From positions 1 to 40,770 of the forward strand of contig LNEG01000164.1 of the NCBI GenBank assembly GCA_001464865.1: DNA of 40,770 bases. The letters are read 5' to 3'. Positions 38,489-40,770 of this stretch are shown one piece after another. A model generated the notes under the pieces. That model was not told the origin of the DNA. It saw only the letters and a program-made list of their open reading frames with translations, and searched no databases. Source of the stretch: Burkholderiales bacterium Ga0074133. GTDB lineage: Bacteria > Pseudomonadota > Gammaproteobacteria > Burkholderiales > Burkholderiaceae_C. The number at the start of each line of letters is the position of its first letter. Within the stretch, counting starts at the first letter, position 1. The position numbers and the translations under genes were made by a program.

Positions 38489-38926
38489 ATGTCCGAACCC
38501 CTCCACATCGTCTGCCCGCACTGCCACACCACCAACCGCGTGCAAACCGCCGACCTGGCCAATGCGCCCGACTGCGGGAAATGCCACCAGCCGCTGTTTG
38601 CAGGCGCGCCGCTGGAGCTGGCGGGCGATGCGTTTGACCGCCACATCGGGCGGAGCCACCTGCCGGTGCTGGTGGACTTCTGGGCCCCGTGGTGCGGGCC
38701 CTGCCGCCAGATGGCCCCTGCCTACGCGCAGGCGGCGCGCGAGCTGGAGCCTGCCGTGCGGCTGGCCAAGCTCAACACCGAGGCCGAGCCGGAGATTGCC
38801 GGGCGCTACGGCATCCGCAGCATTCCCACCATGATCCTGTTTCGCCAGGGGCGCGAGGTGTCGCGCATTTCGGGCGCGCTGCCAGCGGCAGACATCGTGC
38901 GCTGGGTGCGTTCTGCACTGGGCTGA
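38489..38926 (+). CDS. trxC: Thioredoxin 2
   Basis: A 145-residue protein-disulfide reductase. An N-terminal zinc-binding segment with two CxxC pairs (VCPHCHTTN and CGKCHQ) precedes the thioredoxin domain with the active site FWAPWCGPCRQMAP and the cis-Pro loop RSIPTMILF. These features identify TrxC rather than TrxA. Divergent from otsB; a heat-shock-like promoter may precede it. Confidence 0.96.
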   Translation: MSEPLHIVCPHCHTTNRVQTADLANAPDCGKCHQPLFAGAPLELAGDAFDRHIGRSHLPVLVDFWAPWCGPCRQMAPAYAQAARELEPAVRLAKLNTEAEPEIAGRYGIRSIPTMILFRQGREVSRISGALPAADIVRWVRSALG

Positions 38927-38952
38927 GCGGCCAGCTCCGCCGCCTCGCTTTC

Positions 38953-38987
38953 GGCGCCGACTTGGCTGCGGGCCTGCTGTCGGCGCC
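38953..38987. terminator. Hairpin between convergent trxC and acetyltransferase genes
   Basis: Perfect 9-base arms GGCGCCGAC and GTCGGCGCC around a 17-base loop, placed between two genes that end toward each other. There is no T-run on either strand, so it may be a factor-dependent or structural end rather than a classical intrinsic terminator. Confidence 0.4.
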
Positions 38988-39012
38988 GGTGACGCGGCCT
39001 GTGGGTAGCGCC

Positions 39013-39462
39013 TCAGGCCTCCACGCGCTTGCTGTAGGCGCGAAAGACCGTGTCCAGTGTCCAGCCCAGCGATTCGTACAGCGCCTGTGCTGCCGTGTTC
39101 GTGTGCGCTGTGGTCAGGTCCATGCGCACCTTCCCGTGGGCCTGCGCCGTGGCGTGCGCCGCCAGCAGCAACCCGCGCCCTGCGCCAGTTCGGCGTGCCT
39201 GCGGCGACACGTACAGGTCGTACAGCGTGTAGATCGGCGCAGCCTCGACCGAGCAGAACGTAGGGTACAGCTGGCAAAAGCCGGCTGCCTTGCCCGCGTT
39301 ATCCACGGCCAGCAGGACAACGGATTCTTCACTCGCTAGGCGCCCGGTGATGAACTGCCGTGCGCCGGCCAGGTCGGGCGCTTGCCCGTAGAACTGGCGG
39401 TAGGCGTCGAACAGTGGCGCGATGGTGTCGGCGTCGGCGAGGGCGGCGGTGCGTATGTGCAT
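39013..39462 (-). CDS. GNAT family N-acetyltransferase
   Basis: A 149-residue acetyl-CoA-dependent acetyltransferase. The core strand YTLYDLYVSPQARRTGAGRG contains the acetyl-CoA-binding R-R-x-G-x-G-R type loop, followed by the helix LLLAAHATAQAHG, and the C-terminus has NTAAQALYESLGW, typical of GNATs. Substrate unknown. The ATG at 39462 (MHIRTAALADADTI) is the family-like start; longer upstream extensions are not conserved. Confidence 0.92.
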   Translation of the reverse strand: MHIRTAALADADTIAPLFDAYRQFYGQAPDLAGARQFITGRLASEESVVLLAVDNAGKAAGFCQLYPTFCSVEAAPIYTLYDLYVSPQARRTGAGRGLLLAAHATAQAHGKVRMDLTTAHTNTAAQALYESLGWTLDTVFRAYSKRVEA

Positions 39463-39661
39463 GGCGGTTCGAGGGCAAATTGGGGGCTGGAGAGCAGGCG
39501 ATGGGCGTCTGCGTGCGGACGGCGATGGTACGGCCCCGCCGTGCTTTGTCTTCAGCGCGCATGTCCAGGTTTTGCCCCTGCTCGTGCGCCGGGTTTTGAC
39601 GAACGCGTCTTTAAAACATACCATCGGGTCACTTTTTAACCAATTCGTTCAGGAGTCGGCC

Positions 39662-40492
39662 ATGCGTCCATCCGTGTCTGCCATTTCCCCGCCCACGCTC
39701 CGCGTCGCAGCCCTGCTGACCGTCACCGCGCTGGGCGCAGCGCTGTCCTTCGGCGCCCGCGCCCAGGCCTTCGACGCCGTGCGCCTGTACGGTGCGGTGC
39801 CCGACCGCGACGGCGGCACCGTGGGGCTGGCCGTGGTGGCGGGCCATGAGTACATGGGGTCGGACGAGCGCCGCACGCGGGCCTACCCGGCCATCGATTA
39901 CCGCTGGGCCAACGGCTGGTTTGCTGGCACCACCAATGGCATTGGCTACAACTTCTCGCGCCAGCCGGGCGTGCAGTACGGCCTGCGCATGACGGCGGAC
40001 TTCGGGCGTGACGAAAGCCGGTCTCCGGTGCTGCGCGGCCTGGGTGATGTGGATGCGCGGCCAGAGCTGGGCGCGTTCTACAACCTGCAGCCCACGGCCA
40101 ACACCTTTTTGACGTCATCCCTGCGCTACGGCTCGGGCCAGGGTCGCGACGGCCTGCTGATCGACGTGGGCGCGGGCGTGACGGCGCCGCTCTCGCCTGC
40201 ATGGCGCGTGGGCGCGGGTGTGGCCGCCACCTGGGCCAACGCGGAGTACACGCAGTCGTACTTTGGCGTGGATGCCGCCCAGTCCGCCCGCAGTGGCCTG
40301 GGCCTGTACCAGGCGAGCGCCGGGGTGCGCGATGTACGCGTGTCGGTGTCCGCCACTTATGCCATCTCGCCGCGCGCATCGGCCACGGCAGGGCTGTCGT
40401 ACAGCCGCCTGCAGGGCGATGCGGCCAACAGCCCCATCGTGCGGGACCGGGCTGGCGTCAACGGCGTGCTGGCCGTTACCTACGCGTTCTGA
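39662..40492 (+). CDS. MipA/OmpV family outer-membrane protein
   Basis: A 276-residue protein with a signal peptide (cleavage after GARAQA by eye) and alternating beta strands ending in a C-terminal aromatic (LAVTYAF), as expected for an outer-membrane barrel. GHEYMGSDERRTRAYPAIDY and GYNFSRQPGVQYGLRMTADF are typical of MipA/OmpV proteins; MipA of E. coli scaffolds murein enzymes. AGGAG lies seven bases before the ATG, which fixes the start. The upstream 39463-39661 region shares its promoter with the divergent acetyltransferase gene. Confidence 0.9.
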   Translation: MRPSVSAISPPTLRVAALLTVTALGAALSFGARAQAFDAVRLYGAVPDRDGGTVGLAVVAGHEYMGSDERRTRAYPAIDYRWANGWFAGTTNGIGYNFSRQPGVQYGLRMTADFGRDESRSPVLRGLGDVDARPELGAFYNLQPTANTFLTSSLRYGSGQGRDGLLIDVGAGVTAPLSPAWRVGAGVAATWANAEYTQSYFGVDAAQSARSGLGLYQASAGVRDVRVSVSATYAISPRASATAGLSYSRLQGDAANSPIVRDRAGVNGVLAVTYAF

Positions 40493-40502
40493 CGCAAGCG
40501 GG

Positions 40503-40521
40503 CTGACGCCTCGCGCGTCAG
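40503..40521. terminator. Hairpin between convergent MipA-family gene and cca
   Basis: Perfect 7-base arms CTGACGC and GCGTCAG around a 5-base loop, 11 bases after the MipA-family stop codon and just before the end of cca. An outer pair (GCGGG / CCCGC) could extend it. It lacks a T-run; a bidirectional end for both genes is the likely role. Confidence 0.45.
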
Positions 40522-40549
40522 TCCACTGCGGCCCGCTGAGGCCTTTCGT

Positions 40550-40770
40550 TCAGTCCGCCGCTGCGCCCTGCAGCCATTGCCCCACCGCCGCCACCCGCGC
40601 CTGGTGAATGAGCGTGCCGACCTGCGGGCCGCTCATGCCGCGGGCGGCTGCGTCGGCCGCAATGTCGCGCGTGACCACGGCCTGCACGGCGCCCAGTGCC
40701 GCCAGCAGGCGCGGGCGCTGCGGGTAGGCGGCTTCTTCAAACCCCAGTCGTCCGCGCGCATCGCATTCAC
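40550..40770 (-). CDS. cca: CCA-adding tRNA nucleotidyltransferase, C-terminal end only
   Basis: The last 73 codons of a gene running off the right edge. The visible part begins ECDARGRLGFE, a signature of the C-terminal domain of the class II CCA-adding enzyme of beta- and gamma-proteobacteria, and ends with GMSGPQVGTLIHQARVAAVG, matching its last helices. The enzyme builds or repairs the CCA end of tRNAs. The catalytic domains lie outside the window. Confidence 0.82.
   Translation of the reverse strand, partial: ECDARGRLGFEEAAYPQRPRLLAALGAVQAVVTRDIAADAAARGMSGPQVGTLIHQARVAAVGQWLQGAAAD

Overview
The window is a GC-rich chromosomal segment of a beta-proteobacterium, most likely Comamonadaceae (Acidovorax-like). 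The evidence is the codon use, the character of the housekeeping proteins (RuvA, RuvB, PhoH, YbeY, DbpA, TtcA), and several copies of an AT-rich short interspersed element ending in GATAGC-type motifs, of a kind I associate with this family. No rRNA, tRNA, CRISPR array, insertion sequence or phage structural gene was found. No stretch over 300 bases lacks a gene; the longest gap is 953-1212, where I see nothing convincing.

Layout. 1-4834: end of AMP nucleosidase, a PAS-PAS-GGDEF-EAL cyclic-di-GMP protein and the RNA helicase DbpA. 5100-8678: four co-directional minus-strand genes, namely a membrane histidine kinase, a LuxR/FixJ-type response regulator whose phospho-acceptor Asp is replaced by Tyr, a secreted HbpS/GlcG-like protein and a secreted ankyrin protein. 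A palindrome with CGTAG half-sites lies between regulator and HbpS gene. 8805-10234: CDF metal transporter and D-aminoacyl-tRNA deacylase, overlapping by 4 bases. 10225-16916: an accessory island with a type III restriction-modification system (res, mod), a phosphoribosyltransferase-fold gene, a small overlapping gene and an HTH regulator, bounded by two direct copies of a 54-base repeat. 16900-18953: MFS transporter and TSUP exporter, translationally coupled. 19100-20607: phoH-ybeY. 20676-24374: ruvA and ruvB, separated by a gene for a lysyl-endopeptidase-like surface lipoprotein protease. 24438-27866: a three-gene MacAB/DevBCA-like ABC exporter. 27832-29724: an alkylglycerol-monooxygenase-like domain fused to a lysoplasmalogenase (YhhN/TMEM86) domain. 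29778-34654: minus-strand cluster folM-like, folB, ttcA, DUF4136 lipoprotein, histidine phosphatase and D-threonine-aldolase-like enzyme. 34653-36017: MidA-like methyltransferase and a DUF2905 protein. 36044-38305: trehalose synthesis (otsB, otsA). 38489-40770: thioredoxin 2, GNAT acetyltransferase, MipA-family outer-membrane protein and the end of cca.

The parts most worth a second look are: the kinase/regulator/HbpS/ankyrin cluster, which resembles the HbpS-SenS-SenR three-component sensor of Streptomyces but with a receiver that cannot be phosphorylated normally; the repeat-bounded restriction island with its mosaic methyltransferase, PRTase and overlapping gene; the AGMO-lysoplasmalogenase fusion, whose coding sequence contains a copy of the interspersed repeat; and the protease gene placed between ruvA and ruvB. 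Functions are assigned from motifs read by eye; no database search was possible.
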